A stretch of DNA of 64,000 nt from Hugenholtzia roseola DSM 9546 (GCF_000422585.1 NZ_KE383880.1:190459-254458); one strand, 5' to 3'; shown: positions 1 to 9,641, counted from the stretch's first letter. The notes: generated from the letters alone by a model not told the origin. Numbers and translations are program-made.

Positions 1-122
1 CTTTGAATTGTTACATCAAAACGCAATAATTCGGACAAAAAACCTTCTAAGATGCCAAAATTTGCCTTGTGGCGCAGCATCTTTTTCATTGCCCAGTCGA
101 AACGGATTAGTTTTTTGCTCAT
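1..122 (-). CDS. Rpn-family recombination-promoting nuclease / putative transposase, N-terminal part
   Basis: Partial gene cut by the window edge; only the first 40 codons are present, starting at ATG (complement of 120-122). The reading begins MSKKLIRFDWAMKKMLRHKA and continues with NFGILEGFLSELL, which matches the very conserved N-terminus of Rpn / PD-(D/E)XK 'transposase_31' proteins (KLIRFDWAMKKLLR, then a phrase like ILEGFL). Known members are RecA-independent recombination-promoting DNases often present in several copies per genome. The catalytic residues would lie beyond position 1, so intactness cannot be judged. It could equally be a truncated copy. Confidence 0.75.
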   Translation of the reverse strand, partial: MSKKLIRFDWAMKKMLRHKANFGILEGFLSELLRFDVTIQ

Positions 123-226
123 AATCTTATTAGTTTTCCGACAAAGATACAAAAAAACAAGCCAAATTGAAACTCGACTTTTCGCCCTTCTTCTACCCAA
201 ATCCTACACAAAATAACTTGCACGCA

Positions 227-249
227 GGGATAAGGCAGTGCCTTATCCC
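227..249. repeat. Palindromic core repeat, copy 1
   Basis: GGGATAAGGC, AGT, GCCTTATCCC: a perfect 10-bp stem with a 3-base loop, followed by TACG. It lies between the Rpn gene and dapA, which converge on nothing here (both are on the minus strand). It is a member of the dispersed core family seen 11 times in the window, with two compensating changes (GGAC to GGAT, GTCC to ATCC) that keep the stem paired. Confidence 0.8.
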
Positions 250-336
250 TACGCCTATGTACGCTAAAAGTATTTTTTTGAACGATAAACTTATAGGGTT
301 TTGATAGGAAGGAAAATACCAATCAGACTAAAAAAC

Positions 337-1206
337 TTACAAACTTTTCATTTTTTCTTCTAACTGTTTCAAGAGCTTATCCGTAGGCTCTACCAAAGGC
401 AGACGCACCGTTGTTTCGCAAATATTTAATAGTTTCAATACTGCTTTAATTCCCGTAGGATTGCCTTCTGTGAAAAGTAAAGGTAGAATATCAGCAATTT
501 GATACAATTTTTGAGCGGCTTCTTTATACTTGCCTGCTAACGCCAAATGGGTCATCTGACTAAAAATTTGCGGATAGGCATTAGGCAAGACCCCAATTAC
601 GCCTGTCGCACCCATAGAAATAAGCGGCACTGTGAGAGCATCATCGCCTGAAAGTAACTGAAAATGAGCGGGTTTGTGCCTCAAAATATCCAAACACTGT
701 CCCAAATCGCCAGAGGCTTCCTTGATGCCAATAATATTAGGGTGCTGCGCCAAACGCAAAGTGGTTTCCGCCGTCATGTTACAAGCCGTGCGGCTTGGCA
801 CATTGTAAAGCAAAATAGGGGCAGGCGCGGCATCGGCTAAGGCTTTGAAGTGGCGATACAGCCCTTCTTGGGAGGGTTTGTTGTAGGCAGGAGCAGCCGA
901 AAGAAAGGCATCTGCACCCTGATAATCGGTTTTTTCTAAAAGTTCTAAAAGTTGGCGCGTGTCATTCCATGCCAAACCATACACTAAGGGCAGGCGGCGT
1001 GGGTTGTTTTTACGGACAAAATCAAAGATTTCGTTTTTTTCGGGGCGCGTCGTAGTGGCGGCTTCGCCCGTTGTGCCATGCACGACCCAAAAATCTACAT
1101 GAGGCGAAGTATGCGCCAAAAGCCGTTCTAAGGCTGGATAATCTACAGCCCCGTCGGGGCGAAAAGGCGTAACTAAGGCTACACCCACTCCTTGGATTGG
1201 ATTCAT
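337..1206 (-). CDS. dapA: 4-hydroxy-tetrahydrodipicolinate synthase
   Basis: Cytoplasmic class I aldolase condensing pyruvate with aspartate semialdehyde in the diaminopimelate/lysine pathway. The 289 residues match the usual ~292 of the family. Visible motifs: GTTGEA at about 44-49 (substrate-binding Thr pair), LYNVPSRT with Tyr134 and Arg139, and the Schiff-base lysine in GIKEASGD (Lys162). The start is the first in-frame ATG and begins with the typical N-terminal phrase (GVGVALVTPF). It stands alone on the minus strand with no lysine genes nearby. Specificity within the DapA/NanA superfamily is supported by the motifs and length. Confidence 0.95.
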   Translation of the reverse strand: MNPIQGVGVALVTPFRPDGAVDYPALERLLAHTSPHVDFWVVHGTTGEAATTTRPEKNEIFDFVRKNNPRRLPLVYGLAWNDTRQLLELLEKTDYQGADAFLSAAPAYNKPSQEGLYRHFKALADAAPAPILLYNVPSRTACNMTAETTLRLAQHPNIIGIKEASGDLGQCLDILRHKPAHFQLLSGDDALTVPLISMGATGVIGVLPNAYPQIFSQMTHLALAGKYKEAAQKLYQIADILPLLFTEGNPTGIKAVLKLLNICETTVRLPLVEPTDKLLKQLEEKMKSL

Positions 1207-1383
1207 AAAGCAATATGGGAAAACGGAAACAAACAGTCAATAATAAGCAAGTAGGAAGGTAGGAGAAGCCCTTTTTGCCCCTTAGCAGGCAGGGCGCAAT
1301 CCCAAACAGACAAAAGTAGTCAAAAGTAAGCAAGTTCGGATAAATTTCACGCTTTTTAGGACTTCTTTTTTAACCTCTTCGGA

Positions 1384-2151
1384 TTAGTTTGGCTTTTCCT
1401 TCGCTGCCTTTCGCTCCAATTCTAAAACCTTAATGTATTTGACCACAGGATAAAAAGCCGAAAAAAGCGACCACATAAAACCGCCAAAGCCATTGAGAAA
1501 ACAACCTCGCAAGAAGAAAAGTTGGCAAAACGTTATCGGCAATCTGACCACAATGAGCCATTTGCCTTTCCCCTTTTTTTTGTGAAAAATCTCTTGGGCG
1601 GCTAAGGTTGTATATTTATTAAATTTATGAAAATAGTCGTGTATGCTGCGGTAGCTATCGTGCCAAATGGGATTTTTGAAACTGCCAATTTCGCCGCTGA
1701 CCTTGATGGTTTCATGCACCTTATCAGGCGTAACCTCACCCTTTTGGCGATGAAAAAGGCGCAAACAAGGCACTTTGTATTCTGAACGGATTTTTTCGCC
1801 CCAAAAAATAAGCGTGCGTGGCAAATAAAAACCAGCCTCTGCAATATGAGGCTGTGCCAACGCCGCCTGTATTTCGGTTTGCAGCCCTTCGGAAAGTACC
1901 TCGTCGGCATCTATTGATAAAATCCATTCATGCTCCGCCTGCGCTACGGCAAAACGTTTTTGCTCGCCAAAACCCTCGAAGGCTTTGTAGAATACCTTAC
2001 AACCGTACTGCTCGCAAAGGGCGACCGTACCGTCGGTACTGCCCGAATCTACGACCACAATTTCATCACACCATTGCAAGGCTCGAAGGGTATTCTCCAA
2101 AATCGCCGCCTCATTCATCACGATAAGTACCGCACTGACTTTGTGTTTCAT
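1384..2151 (-). CDS. Glycosyltransferase family 2 (WaaE/KdtX-like)
   Basis: 255-residue GT-A fold enzyme likely adding a sugar to lipopolysaccharide core or another envelope glycan at the inner face of the membrane. The conserved N-terminus starts at MKHKVSAVLIVMNEA; sequence upstream in the same frame is unlike any glycosyltransferase, so the start is placed at 2151. Motifs: nucleotide-binding IVVVDSGSTDGT, the DxD-type SIDADEV metal site, and a C-terminal half with HETIKV and WHDSYRS typical of the KdtX/WaaE group, followed by a hydrophobic stretch near the end. No LPS genes flank it. The donor and acceptor cannot be read from sequence. Confidence 0.88.
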   Translation of the reverse strand: MKHKVSAVLIVMNEAAILENTLRALQWCDEIVVVDSGSTDGTVALCEQYGCKVFYKAFEGFGEQKRFAVAQAEHEWILSIDADEVLSEGLQTEIQAALAQPHIAEAGFYLPRTLIFWGEKIRSEYKVPCLRLFHRQKGEVTPDKVHETIKVSGEIGSFKNPIWHDSYRSIHDYFHKFNKYTTLAAQEIFHKKKGKGKWLIVVRLPITFCQLFFLRGCFLNGFGGFMWSLFSAFYPVVKYIKVLELERKAAKEKPN

Positions 2152-2603
2152 CTCTAATTTTGCTCTCTTGTGGGTTTGTTTGGTATAAAAGCCCTGCAAA
2201 GGTACAAAAAGTAACGAAAGCATCTTGGGGGGCGAAGTTTGTGATGCCTTTCTTGCCAAGCTGGAGCTTCGCGCTACATTTTCGAAATCCAAAATACGAC
2301 AAAATGTCAGGCTTTCTGAAAAAAAGTCGGCTCTTTTCTGCCAAAAAAAAACTTTTTCGCCGCTTTTTATAGCCTGCTTGTGCCAATTACTGAAAAAGAG
2401 TACGAAAAAAGGCTTCTTTGCAGGCTTGGCACATTTCATGAAAAAAGGCATATCAGAAACGCCAAATCGGGCTTTCACTAACTCCTTTCACCTCTCTTGC
2501 GCGTCTTTTTCGCGATATGTTTCGCTCGAAAAGTTTGCGCCAAAAGACGGAATTTGTTTTTTTGTTTTCATTGTTTCAAACACTAAACACAGTTAAAGCT
2601 AAT
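2152..2603. other. Divergent intergenic region upstream of groES
   Basis: 452 bases between the glycosyltransferase (minus) and groES (plus). Open frames here are AT-rich, lack homology-like phrases and overlap one another, so none is called. A weak promoter-like pair (CTTG at 2496-2499, TATGTTTC at 2516-2523, spacing 16) lies about 80 bases before groES, but the spacing is short for the phylum consensus. No CIRCE-type inverted repeat was seen. Confidence 0.5.
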
Positions 2604-2882
2604 ATGTCCAAGCTATCTATTCGTCCCTTAGCCGACCGCGTAGTCGTAGAGCCTGCTGCCGCAGAGGAAAAAACCGCAGGTGGTATCATCATCCCTGACA
2701 GCGCAAAGGAAAAACCCCAGCGCGGCACTATCGTAGCCGTAGGTGCTGGTAAAAAAGACGAGCCTCTCACCGTACAGGTAGGCGATGCTGTATTGTATGG
2801 TAAATATTCTGGTACAGAAATTACCATCGATGGCAAGGATTATTTGATTATGCGCGAAGCCGACATCTATGCGGTTATTTAA
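2604..2882 (+). CDS. groES: Co-chaperonin GroES
   Basis: 92-residue lid of the GroEL folding chamber. It begins [17 protein letters not shown] and shows the mobile-loop region ([18 protein letters not shown]), the VGAGK turn, and a C-terminal [12 protein letters not shown]. An in-frame ATG exists upstream at 2517, but its 29-residue extension is not GroES-like, so 2604 is chosen. It is followed after 100 bases by groEL on the same strand, the usual bicistronic arrangement. Confidence 0.97.
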   Translation: MSKLSIRPLADRVVVEPAAAEEKTAGGIIIPDSAKEKPQRGTIVAVGAGKKDEPLTVQVGDAVLYGKYSGTEITIDGKDYLIMREADIYAVI

Positions 2883-2982
2883 TCGCACTTCGTCATATTT
2901 CGAGCTTTAGGTTCTTTTTTTAGTACATTTCCGTTTCTTTATTTCGTTTCTCAACTCGACATTTTCATACTCTCTTTATATT

Positions 2983-4632
2983 ATGGCAAAAAAAGTAACA
3001 TTCGATATTTCAGCAAGAGAAAAACTCAAAAAAGGTGTAGATACCTTAGCCAATGCTGTCAAGACTACCTTGGGTCCCAAGGGTCGTAATGTAGTTATCG
3101 ATAAGAAGTTTGGTGCGCCTACCGTAACCAAAGACGGCGTGAGCGTAGCCAAAGAAATTGAATTGAAAGACCCCGTAGAAAATATGGGTGCGCAGCTAGT
3201 CAAAGAAGTAGCCTCTAAGACTGCCGACACTGCTGGTGATGGCACTACCACCGCTACCGTTTTGGCACAAGCCATTTTTAATGCAGGTTTGAAAAACGTA
3301 GCCGCAGGCGCAAACCCTATGGATTTGAAGCGTGGTATGGATAAAGCCGTTACTGCCATTGTTTCGCACCTCAAAACACAGTCGCGCCCTATTAGCTCTT
3401 CTAACGAAATTGCACAGGTAGCCTCTATTTCTGCCAACAACGACAACGAAATCGGTAAGATGATTGCTGATGCGATGGACAAAGTAGGCAAAGACGGCGT
3501 TATCACCGTAGAAGAAGCGCGTGGCACAGAAACCGAAGTCAAGACCGTAGAAGGTATGCAATTCGACCGCGGCTATCTTTCTCCTTACTTCGTAACCAAC
3601 ACCGAAACGATGGAAGCTGAACTCGACAGCCCCTTTATCCTTATCTATGATAAGAAAGTTTCGGCTATGAAAGAATTATTGCCCGTTTTAGAGCAAGTAG
3701 TACAAACAGGCAAGCCTTTGGTTATCATTGCCGAAGACGTAGATGGTGAAGCCCTCGCTACTTTGGTTGTCAATAAGATTCGTGGCGCACTCCGCATTGC
3801 AGCCGTAAAAGCACCCGGCTTTGGCGACCGCAGAAAGGCGATGCTCGAAGACATTGCCATCTTGACAGGCGGCACAGTTATCTCGGAAGAGAGAGGCTAT
3901 AAGCTCGAAAATGCTACCTTAGATTATTTGGGCAGAGCCGAAAAAATCACCATCGACAAAGACAATACTACCCTTATCAATGGCGCAGGCGAAAGCGACA
4001 ACATCAAGCGTCGTGTAGCTGAAATTAGAGCGCAAATTGAAAAAACTACCTCTGATTACGACCGCGAAAAACTCCAAGAGCGTTTGGCGAAATTGGCAGG
4101 CGGCGTAGCCATTCTCTATATCGGTGCTGCTACCGAAGTAGAAATGAAAGAGAAAAAAGACCGCGTAGATGATGCCCTTCACGCAACACGCGCTGCCGTA
4201 CAGGAAGGCGTAGTGCCTGGGGGAGGTGTTGCCTTGATTCGCGCCATCGATGCCCTAAAAGACCTTACCCTCGCCAACGGCAAGGTAGAAAATTTAGACC
4301 AAGAAACAGGCGTGAACATCATTCGCCAAGCGGTAGAGTCGCCTTTGCGCACTATCGTAGGCAATGCAGGGCTTGAGGCTTCGGTTATCGTACAAAAAGT
4401 AAAAGAAGGCAGCGCGGATTTTGGATACAATGCACGCGAAGATAAGTTTGAAAACCTTATCGCTTCGGGTGTCATCGACCCTACTAAGGTTACACGCCTT
4501 GCCCTTGAAAATGCCGCTTCTATCGCTTCGCTCCTACTCACTACCGAGTGTGTCATTGCCGAAGACCCAGATGCAAAAGAAGCCGAGCCAGCTATGCCAC
4601 GTGGCGGAATGGGCGGAATGGATATGATGTAA
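2983..4632 (+). CDS. groEL: Chaperonin GroEL (60 kDa)
   Basis: 549-residue chaperonin subunit forming the double-ring ATP-dependent folding chamber with GroES. Clear signatures: [17 protein letters not shown] near the N-terminus, [12 protein letters not shown] (ATP-binding), the apical segment around [35 protein letters not shown], and a glycine/methionine-rich tail (GGMGGMDMM). Full length and uninterrupted. It is the second gene of the groES-groEL unit and is followed by a strong hairpin terminator. Confidence 0.98.
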   Translation: MAKKVTFDISAREKLKKGVDTLANAVKTTLGPKGRNVVIDKKFGAPTVTKDGVSVAKEIELKDPVENMGAQLVKEVASKTADTAGDGTTTATVLAQAIFNAGLKNVAAGANPMDLKRGMDKAVTAIVSHLKTQSRPISSSNEIAQVASISANNDNEIGKMIADAMDKVGKDGVITVEEARGTETEVKTVEGMQFDRGYLSPYFVTNTETMEAELDSPFILIYDKKVSAMKELLPVLEQVVQTGKPLVIIAEDVDGEALATLVVNKIRGALRIAAVKAPGFGDRRKAMLEDIAILTGGTVISEERGYKLENATLDYLGRAEKITIDKDNTTLINGAGESDNIKRRVAEIRAQIEKTTSDYDREKLQERLAKLAGGVAILYIGAATEVEMKEKKDRVDDALHATRAAVQEGVVPGGGVALIRAIDALKDLTLANGKVENLDQETGVNIIRQAVESPLRTIVGNAGLEASVIVQKVKEGSADFGYNAREDKFENLIASGVIDPTKVTRLALENAASIASLLLTTECVIAEDPDAKEAEPAMPRGGMGGMDMM

Positions 4633-4661
4633 TTTGAAAAACACGACTTTCAACCTGCTAA

Positions 4662-4698
4662 AAAACCTTATAGACCAAAATCTATAAGGTTTTTTCTT
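4662..4698 (+). terminator. Rho-independent terminator after groEL
   Basis: Perfect 13-bp stem AAAACCTTATAGA / TCTATAAGGTTTT with loop CCAAAA, ending in a T-rich run (4690-4698). It sits 30 bases past the groEL stop. Confidence 0.88.
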
Positions 4699-4766
4699 TT
4701 TCAAATTGAAAGCAAAATAAAAATTGGTAAAAACACCATTTAGCGTTTGTTTTTTTATGATTGTAC

Positions 4767-5177
4767 TTATAGCTTGGCGAGGTGCATCACAATCGCTTCG
4801 CCTTCTATCGTTGCTTTGCCCGAATTGACATCGATAACTTGCGTCTGCACCGTAGCGCGATGCTTTTCTCTATCAATTTCGCTAATTGTCAGGACGGCTT
4901 CGTAGGGCGTATCTACAAACATAGGACGCATAAAACGCAGGTTTTGGCTTAGATAGACCGTACCTTCACCGGGAAAAAGTGTCCCGAAGATTTTAGAAAA
5001 TACACTCCCCCCTAAAAAGCCATGCATAATCGGACGCTTAAAGGGCGTAGTGGCAGCATAAGCCTCGTCGCTGTGTAAAGGGTTGTTGTCGCCTGTAACT
5101 TCGGCAAAACGATTGACCTGCTCTTGGGTGTAGGAAAAAGGAAGACGGTAAGAATTGCCCACTTCTAATAAAGCCAT
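4767..5177 (-). CDS. MaoC-family (R)-specific enoyl-CoA hydratase
   Basis: 136-residue single hot-dog-fold hydratase, the size of PhaJ-type enzymes that hydrate trans-2-enoyl-CoA to (R)-3-hydroxyacyl-CoA. The hydratase signature is visible: FAEVTGDNNPLHSDEAYA with the catalytic Asp/His pair, then IMHGFLGGSVFSKI. The complete gene starts at ATG (complement of 5175-5177). No polyhydroxyalkanoate synthase or fatty acid gene adjoins it, so a role in fatty acid metabolism is inferred only from family. The upstream neighbour is the antiporter nhaD on the same strand, 130 bases away. Confidence 0.88.
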   Translation of the reverse strand: MALLEVGNSYRLPFSYTQEQVNRFAEVTGDNNPLHSDEAYAATTPFKRPIMHGFLGGSVFSKIFGTLFPGEGTVYLSQNLRFMRPMFVDTPYEAVLTISEIDREKHRATVQTQVIDVNSGKATIEGEAIVMHLAKL

Positions 5178-5249
5178 GTGAGTATTTTTTGGAGTTGGAA
5201 AATAAATAATTTGAAAAATAAAACCAAATAGCTTTTGGGTAGGGAAGAA

Positions 5250-5288
5250 GCCTTCGCCTTATCCGCATAGGGCGAACAAAGCGAAGGC
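5250..5288. other. Hairpin between nhaD and the MaoC gene
   Basis: GCCTTCGC (5250-5257) pairs with GCGAAGGC (5281-5288) across 23 bases. It lies just past the nhaD stop on the minus strand, but no T run follows on that strand, so it may be a weak terminator or a degenerate intergenic repeat. Confidence 0.4.
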
Positions 5289-5306
5289 GTTTATTTTTAT
5301 ACCCTA

Positions 5307-6647
5307 TTAGACCAAAAACAAAAACTCTATCGCCATATAACAAGCCGCACCTGCCACATAGCCGATAATAGAAAGCCAAGCAATGCGTTTGAGATACCAA
5401 ATAAAGTCGATATGCTCCATGCCCATGACTGCCACGCCCGCTGCCGAGCCAATAATGAGGGTGCTACCGCCCGTACCTGCGCAATAAGCGATAAAGTGCC
5501 AAAATGCGCCATCAATCGCATAAGGCGAACCTGCTATTTCTGAAATAGGATACATACCCATAGAGGCGGCGACGAGTGGCACGTTATCCACAAGGGCAGA
5601 GAGCAAGCCCAAAATAAGTCCGACGATATGATAATTATCCACCGTTTTATCGAGCCACTGTGCCAAATCGCCTAAAATTCCCATAGATTGTAGCGCACCG
5701 ACGGCTAATAGAATACCTAAGAAAAATAGCACACTTGGCACATCTACGCGCTGCAAGACCGCCATAACAGAAAGATTGTCGGCGGCGTTGTTGTCGTCTT
5801 TGCGTTGGTGCAAAACTTCAGTTACTGTCCAGACTAAGCCCAAACTAAACAAAATCCCCATAAAAGGCGGCAAATGCGTAATGGTTTTGAATAAAGGTAC
5901 AAAGAGCAAGCCGCCCACGCCTAAGGCAAAAATCAGGTTGCGCTCATTGTCATGCACATCTACTTTATGATGCCCTCCTTTTTCTGCCATCTTACCCAAA
6001 TCTATGGGGTCTAATTTGCCTTTTAGCTGCAAACCCGCCACAAAAAGCGGCACTATCATACAGACCAAACTGGGCAGAATCAGGGTAACGATAATTTTGG
6101 AAGCCGTAATTTGTCCGCCAATCCAAAGCATCGTCGTTGTTACGTCCCCGATAGGCGACCAAGCCCCACCTGCATTGGCAGAAATGACGACCATACTAAG
6201 GTAGAAAATCCTATCATTGCGCTTGCTCACCAACTTTCGCAAGACCGAAACCATTACAATAGAAGTGGTTAGGTTGTCTAAAACGGCAGAGAGAAAGAAG
6301 GTTACAAAACAGATAATCCAGAGGAGTGTCCGCTTTCGTTGGGTCTGAATCCGCTTGGTGATAATCTCGAAACCTTGATGGGCATCGATGACTTCTACAA
6401 TCGTCATGGCTGCCAGAAGGAAAAATAGAATTTGCGCTGTTTCGGCTAAATGATGCAATAAATCGCCGTGAATGATGCTGTGTAGCTTCTTTTCGTCGTC
6501 TAAAAAGCCTACCACATAAAGCGTCCAGCAGAGGACGGCGATAAGTAGCGCAGGAGCTGCCTTATTGAGTTTGAGGTTATGCTCCAAAGCGATAGCCAAG
6601 TATCCTAAGCAGAACACGACTATAGCTAAGATTTCGAGGAGGGTCAT
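5307..6647 (-). CDS. nhaD: NhaD-type Na+/H+ antiporter
   Basis: 446-residue integral membrane protein with about a dozen hydrophobic helices, member of the ion transporter superfamily, exchanging Na+ (or Li+) for H+ across the inner membrane. The family hallmark ANAGGAWSPIGDVTTTM followed by LWIGGQIT is present near residue 155, together with LDNLTTSIVMVSVLRKL and LVDNVPLVAASMGMYP, the discontinuous-helix motifs expected for ion binding. C-terminal GTGGSTLIIGSAAGVAVMG also fits NhaD. The complete gene stands alone, and the presence of NhaD suits a marine or saline organism (inference). Confidence 0.93.
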   Translation of the reverse strand: MTLLEILAIVVFCLGYLAIALEHNLKLNKAAPALLIAVLCWTLYVVGFLDDEKKLHSIIHGDLLHHLAETAQILFFLLAAMTIVEVIDAHQGFEIITKRIQTQRKRTLLWIICFVTFFLSAVLDNLTTSIVMVSVLRKLVSKRNDRIFYLSMVVISANAGGAWSPIGDVTTTMLWIGGQITASKIIVTLILPSLVCMIVPLFVAGLQLKGKLDPIDLGKMAEKGGHHKVDVHDNERNLIFALGVGGLLFVPLFKTITHLPPFMGILFSLGLVWTVTEVLHQRKDDNNAADNLSVMAVLQRVDVPSVLFFLGILLAVGALQSMGILGDLAQWLDKTVDNYHIVGLILGLLSALVDNVPLVAASMGMYPISEIAGSPYAIDGAFWHFIAYCAGTGGSTLIIGSAAGVAVMGMEHIDFIWYLKRIAWLSIIGYVAGAACYMAIEFLFLV

Positions 6648-7148
6648 TTTGTTAGGGTTTGATTTATGATAAGAGGGTTAATTGAAATGAGCTGTAGCAG
6701 GGTGCTTGCTCTTTTATTTGGATTTTAGTCTAATAGGGAGCTAACGGGGTCTATTTTGAACCTAAAAGGAATCTAAGTAGGATACAAAGTAAGGGGCAGA
6801 GCAGGCTTACAAAACCACAAGACTCGTCTGATAGAAGCAAAGACCCACTTTTTGGCTTGTTTTTTCTACTTTTTGCCTCTTTTAAAGCCTTCAAGGAAAT
6901 GCAAATATACTTAACCTTAGCGATTTGCCAAATGCAAGCGTGTGAATAAAATTTCAATTTTTGTCATTTTCACCCGTTTTTAATTTTTTTTCAATCTCGA
7001 TTACCTTTTATCCTATGCCAAAATTGCCCATCTTTTCGTATCTTTGCCTTGTCCCATCTGTATCCTATCTTTGTTTTAGCATAGTCTTAGCAGACTTTTA
7101 TCTTGATGCCTTTTTGATACCCGACTCTTTTTCTGCCTCCCTTTCGAG
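6648..7148. other. Divergent intergenic region nhaD / nuoB
   Basis: 501 bases without a convincing gene. Short frames in it are low-complexity and unlike known proteins. The nuoB-proximal part carries a readable promoter (7043-7073). Confidence 0.5.
7043..7073 (+). promoter_or_regulatory. Bacteroidota-type promoter upstream of nuoB
   Basis: TTTG (7043-7046), 19 bases, TATCTTTG (7066-7073): exact match to the -33/-7 pattern of the phylum. A second TATCTTTG at 7039-7046 overlaps the -33 element. nuoB starts 75 bases downstream. Confidence 0.6.
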
Positions 7149-7739
7149 ATGTTTCCCCAATCCGACCCTAATTCCCGCCATATTTTGCACGACAATTCTG
7201 ACGACAATTCTAACAAGAGTTCGCCCGATACTTCGCCTCAATTTTCCCTCGAACTTCCTACCCTTGCCGCTACCCCTGCCATCAAGACAGGCGAAGGCGA
7301 ACTTATTTGGGCGCAATTAGACGAACTACTCAAATGGGCGCGTGCCTCCTCGCTCTGGCCGCTTAGTTTTGGCTTGGCGTGCTGTGCCATAGAGATGATG
7401 TCGGCTTATAGTTCGGCTTACGACTTAGATAGGTTTGGGGTTTTTCCACGTGCCTCACCAAGGCAGGCAGACGTGCTTATCGTGTCTGGCACTGTTACCT
7501 TCAAAATGGCAGACCGCATTAAAAGATTGTACGAACAGATGGCAGAGCCGCGTTATGTTATCTCGATGGGCAGTTGTGCTAATTGCGGAGGACCTTATTG
7601 GCAGCATGGCTATCACGTTGTCAAAGGTGTTGATAAAATCATTCCCGTCGATGTTTATGTGGCAGGCTGCCCACCCCGACCCGAAGCCTTAGTAGGGGCG
7701 ATTTTACAGTTGCAGGAAAAAATTAGGAATAAAACTTAG
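7149..7739 (+). CDS. nuoB: NADH-quinone oxidoreductase subunit B, stand-alone
   Basis: 196-residue peripheral-arm subunit of respiratory complex I carrying the terminal iron-sulfur cluster N2 that reduces quinone. Cluster ligands are all visible: adjacent Cys78-Cys79 ([10 protein letters not shown]), Cys143 in GSCANCGG, and Cys174 in [11 protein letters not shown]. The first ~45 residues are a Ser/Asp/Asn-rich extension absent from typical NuoB, so a later start is possible, although no other ATG precedes the core. No other nuo gene lies beside it: the next features are a tRNA and dprA on the other strand. It may be the only NuoB relocated from the operon or a second copy. Confidence 0.92.
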   Translation: MFPQSDPNSRHILHDNSDDNSNKSSPDTSPQFSLELPTLAATPAIKTGEGELIWAQLDELLKWARASSLWPLSFGLACCAIEMMSAYSSAYDLDRFGVFPRASPRQADVLIVSGTVTFKMADRIKRLYEQMAEPRYVISMGSCANCGGPYWQHGYHVVKGVDKIIPVDVYVAGCPPRPEALVGAILQLQEKIRNKT

Positions 7740-7801
7740 GTAGCTATCAATCTATAGATTCGAACAGACTAATTCCTTTTCCTTTCATAAAATCCAACAA
7801 A

Positions 7802-7834
7802 AAACCCTAAAAATCTTATCGACTTTTAGGGTTT
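7802..7834. terminator. Bidirectional hairpin between nuoB and tRNA-Thr
   Basis: AAACCCTAAAA (7802-7812) pairs with TTTTAGGGTTT (7824-7834). It is placed between converging nuoB (plus) and the tRNA (minus), with A-rich and T-rich flanks that could serve both directions. Confidence 0.7.
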
Positions 7835-7842
7835 GAAATTTG

Positions 7843-7915
7843 AGCCCCCTGACGGACTCGAACCGCCGACCTACTGATTACAAATCAGTAGCTCTACCAA
7901 CTGAGCTAAGGAGGC
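7843..7915 (-). tRNA. tRNA-Thr (anticodon TGT)
   Basis: On the minus strand the 73-nt sequence starts GCCTCCTTAGCTCAG and folds as a cloverleaf: acceptor GCCTCCT/AGGGGGC (with G-U pairs), D-arm GCTC/GAGC, anticodon stem ACTGA/TCAGT with loop TTTGTAA giving anticodon TGT (reads ACA, threonine), and T-arm with GGTTCGAGTCC. CCA is not encoded. It is a single isolated tRNA gene. Confidence 0.95.
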
Positions 7916-8152
7916 TTTTTTGTAGTAACGTTTGTACTACTTTTCAGATACAAGTTTTATTCGAAAAGCAATCGAAAACGGTTTTGAAAACGATTTGAAT
8001 AGCCTTGCGTTGAATTGTGATGCAAAGGTAGTGCTTTTTAGAATTGCTGTCAAGAGGGAAGGCGAAAAAAAAAGCATTTTTTTATTTTTTGTTCGCTTTC
8101 TGCGCATTTCATTTTCAAAAAAGCCTCAAAATCAGGAATTTAGACAAAAAAA

Positions 8153-9283
8153 TCAATGTCCGCGCCAGAGAAATTTTTTGCCCGGTAACGCTTTAATGTA
8201 GTCTTTCATCTCCATTTCTACCAATACAGAAGCCAAACGATTAAGTGGCAGTTCGGTTCGAAGGGCAATCTCGTCGATGTGTAACGTATTGCCTGCCTCT
8301 TTTAATTGTGCTGCAATGCGTTTCTCTTCTTGGGTGAGGTTGTCAAAAAGGATAAGATTGTGCGAAGGACGCGCCATTTTATCCATATCCCATTTCAAAA
8401 TATATTCAATATCTTCAATACCTGTATAAAGGTGCGCCTTGTGGGTCTTGATAAGATGGTTACAACCCGCAGAGCTGGGGTCTGTAATTCTGCCTGCTAC
8501 CGCAAATACCTCTCGATTGTAATCATTGGCAAGGTGCGCCGTAATGAGTGCGCCGCCCTTTTGGGCTGCTTCTACCACAATGACGACATCGGCTAAGGCG
8601 GCAATGATTCGGTTTCGCTGTGGAAAGCGCGTCGGCTGTGCCGTTACGCCAAAAGTATCCTCTGTAAGCAGTCCGCCTTCTTCTATCATGGCTTGCGCCG
8701 TAGGGCGATGTAAGGCAGGGTAGATTTTATCCAAGCCATTCGCCATAACCGCAACCGTAGGCAAACCCACCTGCAACGCCTTTTTATGTGCCTCAATATC
8801 AATCCCATACGCCAAACCGCTCACCACTAAGGGCTGATAAGGTTGTAGGTCGGCTACAATTTCTGCCGTCAGGTTGCGCCCGTATTCCGAAGCCTGTCGC
8901 GTCCCGACAATCGCCACGCTTTTAGGAGGATTCAAATCTGCCTTCCCTTTGTAGTAGAGCAAAAAAGGCGGATTGTGGCTATTGAGTAGCCGCTTAGGGT
9001 AGCGATTTTCGGTATAACAGATAATTTCTACCTGATTCTGTGCCGCTTGTCGCAAAATCTTTTCGGTTTTAGAAAAAAAGCTATCCTTTTCCTGTTGCAA
9101 ACGCTTCGAAATTTCGGCAGCCTGCGCCAATCCTGAAAAGTGTGCTACCTCACGCGCCGCCTTTGGCTCAAAAACTTCTCGCGCCGAACCAAAATGCGCA
9201 AACAAGGCTTTTGCACTTTTAGCTCCCACCTGCGGCACTAAGGAGAGCGCAACTTCATAAAAAAGAGATTCGTAATCTGCCAT
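8153..9283 (-). CDS. dprA: DNA-processing protein DprA/Smf
   Basis: 376-residue cytoplasmic protein that loads RecA on incoming single-stranded DNA during natural transformation. Order of parts: N-terminal helix-hairpin-helix region (SLVPQVGAKSAKALFAHFG), then a Rossmann-like core with VAIVGTRQASEYGR, VVSGLAYGIDIEAHKKAL and RFPQRNRIIAAL, and a C-terminal winged-helix (DEIALRTELPLNRLASVLVEMEMK). The start at MADYES (complement of 9281-9283) is preferred to an upstream ATG at 9313 that adds ten residues. No other competence gene is present in the window. Confidence 0.94.
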   Translation of the reverse strand: MADYESLFYEVALSLVPQVGAKSAKALFAHFGSAREVFEPKAAREVAHFSGLAQAAEISKRLQQEKDSFFSKTEKILRQAAQNQVEIICYTENRYPKRLLNSHNPPFLLYYKGKADLNPPKSVAIVGTRQASEYGRNLTAEIVADLQPYQPLVVSGLAYGIDIEAHKKALQVGLPTVAVMANGLDKIYPALHRPTAQAMIEEGGLLTEDTFGVTAQPTRFPQRNRIIAALADVVIVVEAAQKGGALITAHLANDYNREVFAVAGRITDPSSAGCNHLIKTHKAHLYTGIEDIEYILKWDMDKMARPSHNLILFDNLTQEEKRIAAQLKEAGNTLHIDEIALRTELPLNRLASVLVEMEMKDYIKALPGKKFLWRGH

Positions 9284-9641
9284 ACAAAAAGAAAAGGAAA
9301 ATAAAAGAAACAAATAAGACTTTAAATTTCAAAACACACTTGCAACTAAGGCACTGCGCCTGCTTCAATCAGACGATTTCTACTGCTCAAAAAGTAGCGA
9401 TTGAAGTTTGAAAGGCAATTTTTTCACAAAAATAGCATTTTTGCTAAAATTTCAGCATTTTGGTATGCAGATAAAATTAGTTGTAAGGGCAAAAATATTT
9501 CGGCTGCCTTCTTCTTTCCCAATCTTACCTTATCTTGCCCAATCTTGCTTAATCTTGCTCGAAAGTAAAAAATAGAAATTGTTGTTTCCAAAAAAAGCGT
9601 TTATTTTGTCTTTTCTCTACTCCTATCCTTCTTCTTTTTTT
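9284..9641. other. Intergenic region dprA / outer membrane protein
   Basis: 358 bases between divergent genes. Near 9520-9560 the phrase AATCTT(A/G)CC or a variant is repeated several times. No promoter matching TTTG-N19-TAnnTTTG and no RNA structure was recognised. Confidence 0.4.

Noticed and set aside
2225-2596. Protein-coding frame upstream of groES
   Set aside because: Composition follows AT-rich intergenic DNA, it overlaps the groES start region in another frame, and no domain-like sequence is present.
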